Origin: Ceratotherium simum simum | Lineage: Eukaryota > Chordata > Mammalia > Perissodactyla > Rhinocerotidae | DNA length: 64,000 nt | Reading direction: 5' to 3' | Assembly: GCF_000283155.1 (NCBI RefSeq) | Contig: NW_004454262.1 | Location: 195,412-259,411 of the forward strand | Part shown: positions 21,986 to 34,514 of the stretch, one piece after another | Numbering within the stretch: the stretch's first letter is position 1 | How the letters are laid out: the number at the start of each line of letters is the position of its first letter | Made by a program: the position numbers and the translations under genes | Notes under the pieces: model-generated | Seen by the model: only the letters and a program-made list of their open reading frames with translations | Told to the model about the DNA's origin: nothing | Database searches by the model: none

Positions 21986-22949
21986 TTATCTGAGGATAAA
22001 TTCCTTTACATTGAATTATACATAGGAAAATAGCCTGTGATCTGGCAATCATCCCTCTACCCATCTATCCATCCAGCTATCCTTGAGAGATATCCCAAGA
22101 ATGTTCACCAAATTTTTTTATTAGCATAAAATTATTTTAGTACAATTAAAAACATTTTCATAGTATTACACTGATCGAGGATAACAATAAACAAATATTT
22201 AATATTTGGATATTATAACTGCAACTTGCAATCGTAAAGTACTTTAAACATTCACATTTTGAGGGAGGGTTACAAAATGTTGAGAAAACTTGGATTCACA
22301 CAAACTAGTCATGGAAATTGTACACTTTTCAACCACTCACTTTCAATCTCAGGATGTTCATAATTTAATTAAATATCGATGGCAGAAGTAACTTCACTCC
22401 TTAGTCTTAGGAAAATTGACTTAATTTACATACACGGTAACAGGTAGGTAGGTCTCCAAGTTGGCTTTTTAAAATGACAATTCTAGAAAATATATTGGAA
22501 AAATGTTTAAAAAGTGAAATTTGAATCACATATTTGTGGAAGTACTTCTGTGGAACCCCAGGGTTGATAGGGACACTACTTGGGAACTACTGTTTCAGGC
22601 GTTGTGTCAGATTTTGCTCTGTCTACTTAATATAAGAGAGCAATACTTTTGTGAAGTTGATCAATAGAGCCAGCCCATTTAGATGAAAGCAAATGCTTTG
22701 TGTTTTTCTCTGGACAATTAACATAGCAATTAATAACTTAAATCACTTAGTGAAAAAATTAAGCTGTTAAATAGGCATAGAAAGTTCACCAAATTTTAAC
22801 ACAGATTACTTTTGTATGATAGGAATTTGGGTGATTTGTCGCTTTACTTCTGAAGTTTTCTATATTGCCTGAAATGTATGTAAGAAGCATGCAAAATTTT
22901 AATAAAAATAATAACGTAATTAGTAAAAACAAGGGGAAAAAGTATTTTT
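21986..22949. other. No gene seen; unassigned AT-rich DNA
   Basis: Very AT-rich sequence without a recognisable repeat or open frame. A small ATCC-rich patch lies at about 22055-22080. Confidence 0.45.
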
Positions 22950-23085
22950 ATTCATTGCGTCAGTGGAGCCTCAGGATAACCATATGAAATTGGCACTAGA
23001 CAGTGAACTTGCCCAAGGTCACACAGTTAGAAACTGGCAGAATTAGAAGGCAGACCTGGAATTTTTTTGACAAAGTTTCTGCACT
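22950..23085 (-). mobile_element. MIR SINE, antisense
   Basis: ACTTGCCCAAGGTCACACAG, then GAAACTGGCAGAATTAGAAGG, is the antisense MIR core, where the consensus reads CTAGTAAGTGGCAGAGC. Confidence 0.85.
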
Positions 23086-23235
23086 TGAGTGCCTACAGTA
23101 AGTAGCTGATGTCCGGCCCATAATCCTCAGTCATGAAAAGCTCAGAGCCCTTCCATCCCCAAAAGTCCTTGATCTAAAGCAGCAGCTCTGCTAATCACGT
23201 CAGTGCTCCTAGGGCTTAGCCATGTGACTGCAATC

Positions 23236-23251
23236 TATGTTGATGTCTTCT
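23236..23251. repeat. Left target-site duplication of the L1
   Basis: TATGTTGATGTCTTCT here is identical to the 16 bases at 23720-23735 that flank the other end of the L1. Confidence 0.95.
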
Positions 23252-23719
23252 TTTTTTATTTTAATTTTTTGTTTATTGCAGTAACATTGGTTTATTACAT
23301 TGTATAAATTTCAGGTGTACATCATTATACTTCTATTTCTGCATAGATTACATCATGTTCACCACCCAAATACTAATTACAAGTAATCACCACCCACATG
23401 TGCCAAATTATCCTTTTCGCCCTCCCCCCTCCCCCCTTCCCCTCTGGTAACCAGCAATCCAATCTCTGTCTCTATGTGTTTGTTGTTGTTATTATCTACT
23501 ACTTAATGAGGGAAATCATACGGTATTTGACCTTCTCCCTGTGACTTATTTCACTTTGCATAATACCCTCAATGTCCATCCATGTTGTCACAAATGGCTG
23601 GATTTCACCGTTTCTTATGGCTGAGTAGTATTCCATTGTGTATATATACTACATCTTCTTTATCCATTCGTCCCTTGATGGGCACTCAGGTTGCTTCCAA
23701 GTCTTGGCTATTGTGAATA
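23252..23719 (-). mobile_element. Young 5'-truncated L1, antisense
   Basis: This is a 468-bp LINE-1 insertion in antisense. The left end is the poly-T/T-rich tail (TTTTTTATTTTAATTTTTTG). The right part encodes the extreme C-terminus of ORF2 on the minus strand (CACAATGGAATACTACTCAGC, read on that strand). Perfect 16-bp duplications flank it. The close match to the L1 at the window start marks one lineage-specific subfamily. It is truncated at the 5' end and cannot be mobile by itself. Confidence 0.97.
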
Positions 23720-23735
23720 TATGTTGATGTCTTCT
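23720..23735. repeat. Right target-site duplication of the L1
   Basis: TATGTTGATGTCTTCT, identical to 23236-23251. The insertion site AGAAGACATC on the opposite strand is purine-rich, as expected for L1 endonuclease nicking. Confidence 0.95.
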
Positions 23736-24759
23736 AAACATGCCATAAACATTCAAAGCCATGGCCAAGCACACGTGCACCAATTAATTCTCTGATCACT
23801 TCTTCCATTCCGTCATGCAGTGAAGGTGATGTGTAAAGTCTGCAGCAGCCCTCTTAACCAGTGATGTAATGGAAGCTAGGCATGGCAGCCTTCTCATCGG
23901 ACTCTAAGAAACCCCTCTCTTTCCCTCCATTCAGAGCAGGTGTCTCAACTCTCTCAAGTGAAATCAGATTTTCCATGTTTGGACCAAATTTCTCAAATTT
24001 CCTACAGGCAAGGGGTAAAGCTCTAATTAGTTCATGTGTGCCAGCTAATTAGGTAAGAAATTATTTTGCTAAGAATCTCACACAAGCTTTAACCTGGAGT
24101 CAACCCGACTGTATTTGAATCAGAAGCTGCATATTTACGTCCGTGCTCTATTGACAAAATAACAGGATGGTAATTTAGTTTAAAAGAAAAAAAGAAACAA
24201 ATGGAGATTATGATTTTCTCTATGGTTCAAACCAATCTCAGGCAAAACTGTGCAGAGGCCACGTTTGTCCCAGGTCACTCTAGTTCGTACTCCACACCCT
24301 CCCTGGTGGAACTTTTCTCTCACCTAGGAAGTTCTCTCTTGCTTTTTTTCCTCTCTAAAGCTTCTCTAGAAAATGACCCGATAAAATTATTCATTTTAAA
24401 GGACTATTTCTCACAGTGATATCTTTACTTCAGGACAGGATAAATCCTTGAGCCAAACGGAGACATTTATTAATGATGACTTCAGATTTGAGCCACATTT
24501 ATGAAACAAAATTAGTTCCTAGGTAATCTTCAGTGAATTTCACATGTTTCCATGTTATCAGTTTCTATGTGAAGAACAATAAGAAAATTCTACTTACTTT
24601 CTTACACAGGAAACTCTTGGACAAATGTGTTTACAGCAGCTCTAAGACGACTTAATTGACCATAGATTCAGTTAATTTTGTCTATGTCCTTATCAAGAGC
24701 TAGTTAATCACATGAGCACACAGTTGTCTAAACAACCACAGACCATCAGCTCTTATTAA
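23736..24759. other. No gene seen; candidate conserved non-coding DNA
   Basis: No gene or named repeat. Two copies of the homeodomain-type octamer CTAATTAG lie 22 bp apart (24023-24030 and 24045-24052). A second patch at 24640-24780 holds TTAATT, TTAATCA and AACCACAGACC (RUNX-like). These features suggest, but do not show, regulatory DNA. Confidence 0.35.
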
Positions 24760-24905
24760 CCATCAGTGTTATTTATGATCATCTGGCTCTATCTCCTTAT
24801 CTTAGAGAGGAAGAAACTGACATCTAGAAGAGCAAACATGGCAGGCCCCAGAACACAACTGGTTAGTGGCCCAATGGGGATTAGAACCCAGGTCAGCCAT
24901 TTAAC
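24760..24905 (-). mobile_element. MIR SINE, antisense
   Basis: Landmarks AGGAAGAAACTGACATCTAG, CAACTGGTTAGTGGCCCAATG and GATTAGAACCCAGGTCAG follow the antisense MIR order. Confidence 0.75.
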
Positions 24906-27714
24906 AACTAAAATAAGGAGATGGACCAGGCCGGCCTCCCCTTAGGCACAGGGGAGGAGGCTCCATGCGTGCCCTACTTGAGCACTTTAGTAATGAGCCA
25001 CAGGAGGGAAGCTTGATTCCAGAGAGGAGACTGATGCCTTCACCAGTTCAAAAGATTACTTTGTATCATTTGTAGAAGTCTGACCCTTGTACTGAGCATC
25101 TAACACTAAAAATGAAGTGAAGGAGATGTTTTAAACTTGCGATTACACTGGTTTCAGCCAATGTTGAAAGGAGCAGTGGTGGTATGTTCGTTTGATCTGA
25201 GAGGGCAAGTGATCAGAGATGACCACTGGTTTTTCTAGTGCAAATAGAAGTTAATCCTCAGGAATACACAGCTGATCTTGGGTTCCTATGATGTAACAGA
25301 AACATGATGAAGATTTCCAGAAAAACATGGTAATTTACCTTCTCTGTAATTAATATTTCTTTTCCTGGCTTCAAATTTCAGTGGCTACTGAAAGAACAGA
25401 GAAGGGTCAACTTCTTTCACATAACTTTTATTGATATAGGTCTTTACTGTTTGGGAAGTATTATCACGTGCTATCTTGTTTGGAATATAAAAGAAAGTGG
25501 CACATACTGAAGCTATTAAGATGAACTCTTTATTCCAAAATGGTGTACAGAATTGAGACATCTACTTCTTCATAAAAACTCCTGCAGGAATAAACTTGTA
25601 GCAGGCCTATACAGTTCTGGCTTGTTTCTCTGATCTGTGGCCATTCCTTGTGTTGTATAGGATAATACTTTATGTAACTGTGATCTGGCTTTAAGTGGTG
25701 ATACACATAAGTCTTGTTTTCCTATTTCCTGAACTTTCATGGTGCACACTTTGTAGGCTTTATGGGAAGCCTATTTCTGTAAGTTTCAGAACTGCTGGTG
25801 CTAAAAAAAAACTACAATGTTCCCCAAGTTATGTCAAGTGATTATTCTGTATTAATAATAATTTCAGGAAGGCATAAACATTTTAAAAGTTAATGTTAAA
25901 ATAGGGATAATAGGAACTAACATTGATATGTTAGTCAATGCCCTGTCATAATTGCATTTGAGACTTAAACTCTTGGCATTGGAATGCAGCGAGGGTCTTT
26001 GGTTGGAGTTAATGACACAGGTTAAGGGTGCCAAGGATCCTGGCAGTTCCTTGTACTGAGAGTGACAATTGTTATTAGCAGAAGTGATTTATAGAAAGTT
26101 CTCTCCTCCACTGGAAGAACAGAGAACGGATGTGGGTGGGGAGTGGCTCACAAGGACTGAGTTCTGGAATTCATTCCCCTTAAAATAGGTCAATTCTGTT
26201 TTTCCTAGGAAGTCCCCTGGGCAAAGACCCCATCTCCTGCACTCTTTCGAATATAAATTGACCCTGACAGTGAAACAACTTCCAACTTTTGCAACTCCCT
26301 TTGGGGAAGGGCTTTAAATACATTTCACCCTGTAAGTTCAGCAATGACTTCGGTGCTCTAGGGAGCTCGGGCACAAGGTTGTAACCTCTCTTGGGCTCTG
26401 GGGCTTAGAAATCCAGAGGCCAGAAGACCCAAGAACGTAGGCTAACTGGCCTGCATTTCCTTCCCTCAAAGGGTTGAAAGTAAATGCTTTTCTACTTCCT
26501 GCAGAGCGCTTCCGTTCCCCGGGCTAGTGTTGCACACACCTGATGATATCCAGACAGTGCTGACCTCTGGACTCCACGAGGAGCCTTTTAACTAATCATT
26601 CCACCCTCCATAGTCTAGCTGTCCAGAAGACGCAGATTGAACTGATCTGAAAAACTTTGGTTTTGGTTTCTTTGAAAACATTTCTTTTTTTTTGTCTCTG
26701 TGGAAAATGAGCTCTTTTAAATAGATTTCCCTTTATTGTTGAGAATTACGGGGATGAGTAAGAAAAAGAAATAAATCGTAATTATGCTGATGAAGGAACA
26801 TGCTGAGAATCTCAGAAACAAGAATGTATTGTTGGAAAATATTGCTTACTAAATGCAAATTGTCTTCTTAACAAAAACTTGCCTCACTCCACACTTTGCA
26901 GTTGTGGTTATAAGACATTATGTTCATATTTGATTATTTACAGAATCAAAGGACACATGTCAAATTCAGATTGGGCGAAGGCGCTCTGTTTGTGTTTTTA
27001 AACAAGATCAAAGGAGCCCTTTATTTAAAACAATGACTGTAATGCTCAGCTTGCGTCCAGATACCAGCAACCCAGCCTCTTGGGAAGGGAGAGAGAAATG
27101 GCCTTGAAACTCTCTGGTCTGCTTCTCAGACTTTCTTCCAGATAAAGGCAGGCTCATTTATGAGGTTCCGGCAGCCTAGTGAGCCTAGGGCTGTTCTCCA
27201 GGGCTGGTTCATAGGGCATCTTGGGTGCGTGGGAGAATGCTCCAGGCTCCTGAGCTCACACCTTTTCTTCGCTTGGTCTGAGTCTATAAATAGAAGACAA
27301 TCTGCATGAGTATAAAAGCCAAGATAAATTGCTAAAATTTTAAAATTTAAAATGTTTATTTAAAAAATCACCCACAGCAGCATCCAATGGATTAAGTCCC
27401 TTTATGTACTAATCAAGTTGAAAGTCATAATCCTTGCCTTGAATATCTTAACATCTAAATACACTATACTGGCAGAGTCAAAAACAGAACTAAAAAAATA
27501 TATATATACAGAAACCTACAAAATGAGTTAAGCAATGTGACAATCACGGAGGACTGATGAATTTTAGTGAAAGTCATACTAAAGGCCTCATTGACATATC
27601 TAATTTGGGAATTCTTGGATTTCAGAGAAGGAGATGTGTTTACTTCTCCTACATCTTCTAGTAGAAATATTGAAGAGGATTCTGGGATTCATCACTAGGC
27701 CCATTGGGTACCAG
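24906..27714. other. No gene seen; 2.8 kb nearly free of recognised repeats
   Basis: I see no open frame above 64 codons, no RNA gene and no clear repeat. A TATATATA tract lies near 27498. The absence of old transposons over this length is mildly unusual next to the rest of the window. Confidence 0.45.
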
Positions 27715-28450
27715 GATTCATTCACTTATTTATGTGACAATATTGATTGAGCACTTGCTGTGTGCCAGGCACTGTTGTAGGGTCTTGTGAACCAAACAGA
27801 CAAAATTCTCTGCTCTCGTGGGGCTTATATACTAGTGAATATGGGGGCCAGAAAATAAAATAAATAGGTAAGTTATGGATTATGTTGGAAGAGGACAAGC
27901 ATCATGAAAAAAGAAAGTAGGGAAATAGGAATGGGGAGTGCAAGAGTGGGGGTGGGGGGCAGAGTGTGCCAGGGCAGCCCTCAATGAAAGAGCAAAGATT
28001 TGAAAGAGGAGGAGAAATTAGCCATGCAGATATCCAGGGGAAGGCACTTTAGGAGGAAGGAACAGTCAGTGCAAAGGACCTAAGGAGGGAGGACACAGGG
28101 GTGTTTGAGGAGCAGAAAGGGGAGAAGAGTAGGTGATAAAGTTGGAGAGATAATGGGGGCTTTTGGAACTCATGGTAAGAATGTTGACTCTGAAGAACAT
28201 TTCACTCTTAGTGAAATGGGGCATGAGATGATTTGACCCATATTTAATGTGATTACTCTGGCTGGTTTTCAGAACAGATTGTAATGGGGCAAGGGTGGAA
28301 GCAACAAAATCAGTAAATGACCTATTGCAATCATCAAGGCCAGCAATGATGGAGACTGGCAACATGGTGGAAGGAGTAGAGGTGGTGATAAGTAGTTATA
28401 GTCTTAATATTTTGAAGACAGAGATAAGAGAATTTCCTGAATGAATAGAT
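27715..28450 (-). mobile_element. L2 LINE 3' part, antisense
   Basis: The left end is the antisense L2 terminus (TGATTGAGCACTTGCTGTG, GCCAGGCACTGTTGTAGG). It continues through AGCCATGCAGATATCCAGGG, AGTGCAAAGGACCTAAGG, GATTACTCTGGCTGG and CTATTGCAATCATCAAGGCC. It is a continuous 3' portion about 730 bp long. The 99-codon minus-strand frame (28066-28365) is sense to L2 and is a relic of its coding strand. Confidence 0.9.
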
Positions 28451-28526
28451 GTGTGGTATTAGCAGGGTTGGATCTAGGATTGAAAGAGCTAGAGGTTATA
28501 CAATTTAAGGGCAGAGACTGGCAAGA

Positions 28527-28925
28527 TGCTCACTCATCTAACTCTCCTTTTTGAGTGCACAGGAGGACTTCATTTCCTAACATTCCTTGCGGTTATATTG
28601 GACCATGTGACTGAGTTATGGCCAATTGGAATGTGAGCCAAAGTGTCGTGCTACTTCCAGTCTGAGGTAATTAAGAGTAAGTGTGTATTCTCCACACTCT
28701 CTCTTGCCTGTGCAGTTGGAAGAGAAGGGATCTAAGATGGTGGAATTATAAAATAGAAGCAGCCTGAGCTGCTGAAGCATCACTTGGAGGTAAGCCAAGT
28801 AGAAAGCCACCAGAGCCACATCAGACTGTGATGTGAGCAAGAAATAAACTTTTGTTATTAAGCCCTTGAGATTTAGAGATTTATTATTTATTGCAGTATA
28901 GTATAATGTTATCCTTACTAATATA
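28527..28925 (+). mobile_element. MLT1-type LTR (ERVL-MaLR)
   Basis: Landmarks GGACTTCATTTCCTAACATTCC, CATGTGACTGAGTTATGGCC, GAATGTGAGCCAAAGTG and the 3' GTGAGCAAGAAATAAACTTTTG follow an MLT1 (D/E-like) LTR in order. It is a solo LTR with no internal part. Confidence 0.88.
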
Positions 28926-29529
28926 GTCTAAATCTGAAAAGACGTGAACACAGTCTAATAGGGAGGAAACATATGGGTACATGCGCATGCAGGTATGTAT
29001 ATCTCCATACCCCTAGTTCAGTTGGTTGTGATTAACAGGGAGAAATAACTTTGGTGCTAGCAATCTGGTATTCCACAAACACTTCCTGACTGGGTCCCTA
29101 GAGGGCATGAAAAAGAAAATATCGAAGCCAAAAGAACACAGATATTTTATAACTACCTATAGGTTATACAATTTAAGGCTGACCAAAAGAGCTCAAATTT
29201 TTTGAGGTAAAACTTTTTCTAAGTCTGTAAATTGCAGCATGTAGGTGTAGGATCAACACTGAGAGGGAGTCAAGCATTGGGCTTGAGTGCAGGCAGAGAG
29301 GGAGGTAATAGTAACCTAAGAGTAGGCACATCAGCCACCCCAAGAAATGGAAGAGTCTGAATGGTTTGGAATCCTCGTTCTGCCATGCTCATAGCTACCT
29401 GTGCAAGATAGTGGCCATAGATGAGTCCTTAAGCATAAATCACCATGTAGGTTCCATAGGATTCCACAGCTCAGAATGGCCACAGCTAATTGGCTCATAG
29501 AAGGATCACATGATCTAAAGATGTTATAG
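28926..29529. other. No gene seen; unassigned
   Basis: No supported gene, RNA or named repeat. Confidence 0.5.
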
Positions 29530-29705
29530 CAGTGAGCACAAGCTTTGGAATAAGATCATCAGGTTAATTATCTCATTAGCTCTAACTCTTGGTTTCATCT
29601 TCTGTAAAGGGGGGCTAATGCTTAGCACATTGCCTGGCCCACAGTACATGATCAAAAAATTCTAGCTATTATTAGTATTGTCATATTCTTTATCATCATT
29701 GCCAT
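29530..29705 (+). mobile_element. MIR SINE
   Basis: GTTTCATCTTCTGTAAAGGGG, then GCACATTGCCTGGCCCACAG and TACATGATCAAAAAATTCTAG, match the MIR 3' half in sense orientation. Confidence 0.75.
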
Positions 29706-31192
29706 TTTTCACATATCAAAAGCTGGAAGTATTGATGCAAGGAATCTGCCGCATGGAGTCTTGGATGAGCAAGCTGTGATAACGCTAGAGAACTAGCACA
29801 AGAATATTGATCAATAAACTCCTGTGCTAATCCCTCTGTGATTGATGGGTAGAGCATAATTGGATCTTGGGTGGACTTTTAGCTCCGAACCCTGTTTCAG
29901 TACTTAAAAGGTCCAGCTGCTTGGCTGTAGTGAAGTTCCTTGAGTTGTAGCTGAGGTTTCTATCCTTCTCAGTTCCATATATAACTCTACAATATCTTCT
30001 CCACCCCCATCCCCCCATTGTTTAACCCTGAGTGAATTTCTGAACTGACCTATTCTGCCAGAGCTCTTTGGCTACGGAGAATTCTCTTTACTCTTCCTGA
30101 GTTGTTTTCTCACATATGAAATTAGAGCATTGTTCTGTACCTATTCCATTGACACTGGCTGATATGACAGGCATGTCCTTAGAGAGAGACGATACCTCAT
30201 AAACCTAGAGGGGCATCTGGGTTTGATGCTACCACACTTACGCAGCAGTCTTTGTCAATCATCAGTGATAATATAGCTACGAAGCCACCTGATAATATTT
30301 ATTAGCCATAGTGACAAAGAGTCCAATTTATAACTGGAATTAAGTCAGCCTTTCTGTGAGCCTCAAAATGGCCAGCTCTCAGGGATCATCACTAAAGCCT
30401 GGTTCTTGTCTTGCAAGGAAATCTAACTTGTCTTATAAGTATAAGCACGTAGAGCAGGATTTCTCCTGAAAATTTTAGCCTATGCTCTGTCGTAGAGGTC
30501 GCAATTTCACCATAAGAAAATCATTCCTTTTTTTCTGAAGTCTTTCAGACTTTAAGAGATTCTTCATAAGAACTCAGCAGAGAAGAGTAAGATGATTACA
30601 AGAATGGCACTGGAGTAACAAGAAAGGAGAGACACTTGAGGGAGTCAGATTGTTTAAAACATTTGTATTTGCTGTTATGTAAGTAGAAACTACCTCTGGA
30701 CAACATTCTCCATTGGCTCCAAAGTCCCTCCTCTTGACCGTAGTCATGACACTAAGATTGCAGTAAATCTCAATTGCTGAGGAACGCAGTCTCTCTCCCT
30801 TCCTGAAGCTACCATTTCATCCTGCCTGATCTAGATTCCCTGCCCCAGATCTTTGGACTGTGTAATTTCTGTGGCTACTGATTTGCATTATTTCCTCTCT
30901 CATTCCTCTCCTTCCCTGCACCTGGCAGATTTCTAGCTTAGTGGGCCTCTGGGGGATTTCTTTAAAAAAGCCTTTAAAAAATCATTCAGAGAACTCCTCT
31001 ACTTTGATTTCTCCTTTTCTGGCTCACAGTAGATGAATTTACAAATTTGGAAAAGGGTGGTTTATTTTCAAGGGTGATTAGAATGAAGGTCAAATCTGCT
31101 GTAAGCCGGGATTCCAGAGTCAAATCCATTACTCCTAGGGTAAAATGAACAGAACATAATCTGCATGGCCTTAGATGGGGCTCAGTTTTAGG
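29706..31192. other. No gene seen; unassigned
   Basis: About 1.5 kb with no open frame above 63 codons that is credible, no RNA gene and no named repeat. Confidence 0.45.
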
Positions 31193-31203
31193 CAGTGGAG
31201 GTG

Positions 31204-31457
31204 GGGTTTTTTTTTTTTTTTTTGGTGTGGAAGATTAGCCCTGAGCTAACATTTATTGCCAATCCTCCTCTTTTTGCTGAGGAAGACTGGCCCTGGGCTA
31301 ACATCTGTGCCCATCTTCCTCTACTATATATGTGGGACACCTGCCACAGCATGGCTTGATAAGCGGTGCATAGGTCCATGCCTGGGATCCAAACTTGCGA
31401 ACCCTGGGCCACTGAAGCAGAGCACGCGAACTTAACCGCTATGCCACTGGGCCAGCC
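31204..31457 (-). mobile_element. ERE SINE (tRNA-derived), antisense
   Basis: A run of about 17 T at 31207-31223 is the antisense tail. The body runs AAGATTAGCCCTGAGCTAAC, GGCCCTGGGCTAACATCTG, GCCACAGCATGGCTTGATAAG, and ends in the tRNA-like head ACTTAACCGCTATGCCACTGG. The flanks CAGTGGAGGTG (31193-31203) and CAGTGGAGATG (31458-31468) are an 11-bp target-site duplication with one mismatch. The 74-codon minus-strand frame here is just SINE sequence. Confidence 0.96.
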
Positions 31458-31468
31458 CAGTGGAGATG

Positions 31469-33107
31469 TTTTTAAAAATGATAAAATAATAGAAAATGAA
31501 CTAGAAATTAAAAAATGAAAAATAGATTATCTATCATTAGAATAGAATAAAATAATAAAATATTGCATGTAGTGACAAATATTATTTCTTCTGAGATGGT
31601 CTTAGAACCATCTAAGGTCACCCTTAGGTGTTTAGGAAGGTTATCTTTCAATTCTTTGACTCCCACTTATTCTTCATAGCACAGTCAATAAACTTTTTCT
31701 ATGTTCGCCCTGTCTCCCTACTTCTCCCAGTTTTCAGTTGAATTATTTCTACTTTGTCAAATCACATAATATTTACATAAAATTCTTCCATTGTTTTTCT
31801 CCATTTTTGCTTTATTCTCAGCTCTATTAAATATATTGTATTCTCATCATGAGACTTTTTGCCAGTTTCTCCAGTCATCCCTTGATTGGAAGAAACTCAT
31901 CCATTAGTAAAGTTGTCAGGAAGGACCTGTGAGTATAGTATTCTCTGAATTCTTGCAGATTAAAACTGTTTTTCTATACCCTTGATACTTGAAAGAAAGC
32001 TTGAGTAGATATACGATCATTGAGCTTATGCTTTCTCACCTTGAGTTTTTCAAAAATGTTGCTGCAGTATTGTCTTGCATAGATGTTGCTGTCAAGAAGT
32101 CTGAGATACACCTGATTATCTTTCCTTTGTAAGTGGCTTTTCTGCCTAAAGATTAGCTTTCTTTATTTTTAAAGTCTGAAACATTTTTTTAAACTTGTTT
32201 TGTTGTTGCCAATAACATATACATTGTGGGCATTTTTAATGAGTAGACTCAAGTCTTTTATTTTTAGAAAGTTCTTTTGGATTGCAGTTCTAAGTATGCT
32301 CAAATTATATATATGTTGTATCTTCTTCGTAATTTGCTCTCTCATCCTTCTTACCTCTTTATGTGTTTTCTTAGCCATTCCTCTCTTCAATGTCTCTGAC
32401 TACATTTTCATCCAAATCTCTTTTCCTTTGGGCACCTTGTCATTTAGTGTTCTTTCTGAGATGATTTTTTAAAAAATTCAATTCCTTTCCCAAGTTTGAT
32501 CAACTCTTATGTCACATCTTTGTTTTTTTGTTGTTGTTCATTTCTTCACTGAGTTTTGAATCTCTGAATTGAGATATTCCTCCATTAAACAGATCATTAA
32601 ACAAATAGTTGTATAGTAATATTTAATTTGGGATGCAATGTTAAATTTCTTCTATTTTTCCTGGGTCATGAATTATAGGTGTTTGTAGCAGACATGGGCG
32701 AGAGATATGGGAGGTTTACTAAGTTTCTTCATCTAACAGCCTGTTGGTAGAGTAAAGTGATACTTCTTTAATAAACGATGTCTTTTGGGGTGAGGAGGTA
32801 GGACATTTGGTGTGTTTTCTTGTTTTCTATTTTAATTTTTTTTCTAGCAATTGCTTCTTTCTTATTCTTTACCCCCAATGGCTACCACCCCTTTCAAGTC
32901 TCCCTCTCTCCCGGTATCTGTGCCTTTCTAACACTGCCCTCTCCGGTCATACACACTTGCAAGCACCTTCCTTTCAGATCTTTAGTGGTCTCTGGACTCT
33001 GCTTTACCACTAGTGATCAGATCTGTTTTCACTATTTCCCCACTCAGGGTAGACTTTTTTTGTGGCGGTTGTGTCTATATTCTGCCATTGATAGGCCCTC
33101 GTCTCCT
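31469..33107. other. No gene seen; 1.6 kb T-rich unassigned block
   Basis: The plus strand is strongly T-rich, with open frames of 68-110 codons rich in Phe, Leu and Ser, which is what T-rich DNA yields. It may be an undetected antisense LINE or other old element. I could not match it to a consensus. A 73-codon basic frame on the minus strand (32169-32390) is the only one of unusual composition. Confidence 0.4.
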
Positions 33108-33485
33108 TGTTATGGGCTGAATGTTTGTATCCTCCCCAAATTCATATGTTGAAGTTCTCGTTCCCAAATGTAATGGTATTAAGAGGTGGAGCTTTTGGGA
33201 GGTGATTAGGTCATGAGGGTAGAGACCTCATGAGCCCTCATGAAGGGGATTAGTGACCTGGTGAAAGAGACATCAGAGGGCTCCCTCTCCCCCTCCACCA
33301 TGTGAGGACACAGGGAGCACACAGCCATCTATGAACCATAAAGCGGGCCCCCACCAGACACGGAATCTGCTGGTGCCTGGATCTTTGACTTCTCAGCTGT
33401 GAGAACTGTGAGAAATAAATTTCTGTTGTTTATAAGCCACCCAGTCTGTGGTAGTTTTTTACAGCAGCCCAAATGGACTAAGACA
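33108..33485 (+). mobile_element. MaLR LTR (MST/MLT1-type)
   Basis: It begins TGTTATGGGCTGAATG and ends GACTAAGACA, so TG...CA ends are kept. Landmarks CAAATTCATATGTTGAAGTTC, GGGAGGTGATTAGGTCATGAG, CCATGTGAGGACACAGGGAG and GTGAGAAATAAATTTCTG are typical for this class. Flanking 5-mers do not match. It is a solo LTR. Confidence 0.9.
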
Positions 33486-33792
33486 TTCCCTCTCCTCCTT
33501 TCTGCAGTCAATCCCAGCCTGACTCTCCACTCCAGGGTGGGCTTCAGAAGCTAGCTCGTATGGTCTAGAATGTTTATTTCCCCATTTTCATGAAAGTTAA
33601 GTTTGTAATAGTCTTGGTCTTATGTCATGGCAGAAGAGTAACTTGATTTACCTCCTTTTTGATCTCTGTGATGTTGTAGTGTTGTGAGATTTGGCTTTAG
33701 GGAGCCTCCATTTTCCTGTGGGAACGTGGCAGCCTGAGGATACCCTTGGTTCTGGAGGGAAGTGGGAAATAAAAAGGGAAAAGGCAGAGAAT
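33486..33792. other. No gene seen; unassigned
   Basis: No supported gene or named repeat. Confidence 0.5.
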
Positions 33793-34098
33793 AATGGACA
33801 CTTTTATTTAGCACATGCTATGTCTGTCATTTATCACCACATTCTAAAGTATGTTGAATAGGGTCTGGTCCATGCTGCTTATTAAATATTGATGAATTAC
33901 AGTGCATCAGGACCTTGATATATGTATTATATCTGATTCTACATGGTGGGTATTATTATCACCAGCTGATAGAGAAGGAAGCAAGGCTAAGGAAGATGGA
34001 ATAATTTCCTCTTGGTTACACAACTAATAAGTAGTAGAGCCAGAGTTTGAGCCCAGGTCTGTCTGACCCCAAACTTTCATTCTTACTAGGCTGCCTTG
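33793..34098 (-). mobile_element. MIR SINE, antisense, near full length
   Basis: TTTATTTAGCACATGCTATG, then GTGGGTATTATTATCACCAG, ACACAACTAATAAGTAGTAG and GAGTTTGAGCCCAGGTCTG follow the whole antisense MIR. An internal segment near 33845-33895 is displaced or inserted. Confidence 0.82.
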
Positions 34099-34514
34099 GA
34101 GGAAAGAAATGCTGAATGAAAATTTGGAAGAGAGACCTGGGAGTACAGAGAAAGGAGAAAAAAAGGGAGTAGATGAAAAGGAGCAAGAGTTTTAAAGAGA
34201 GCAACAGAGATAAAATTAATCAGGAGCTGATTATCATTTTCTTCATCTTAACTTCTTAATTACAGCCATAAAAAAGGACTCTGCAGAAAGGGTGGAGTTG
34301 CAGCTATGTTGTTTGTTGATGTGGTCACATATTAAGTCAATTCTACTTAAAATCTGTAAACTCCTAGATTGCTTCATAACATATGCCTCAAAGGAACAAT
34401 CGCTCCTTTGAAGACCATATCAAAGGTAGAGCAAGAGGGAGAGGAAGGAGAACTGCAGATGCAAAAAGTTATCAAAAGGCATGGTGAGCTTGAAACCAGA
34501 TGGAACCAGAAATT
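34099..34514. other. No gene seen; unassigned
   Basis: No supported gene or named repeat. Confidence 0.5.
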
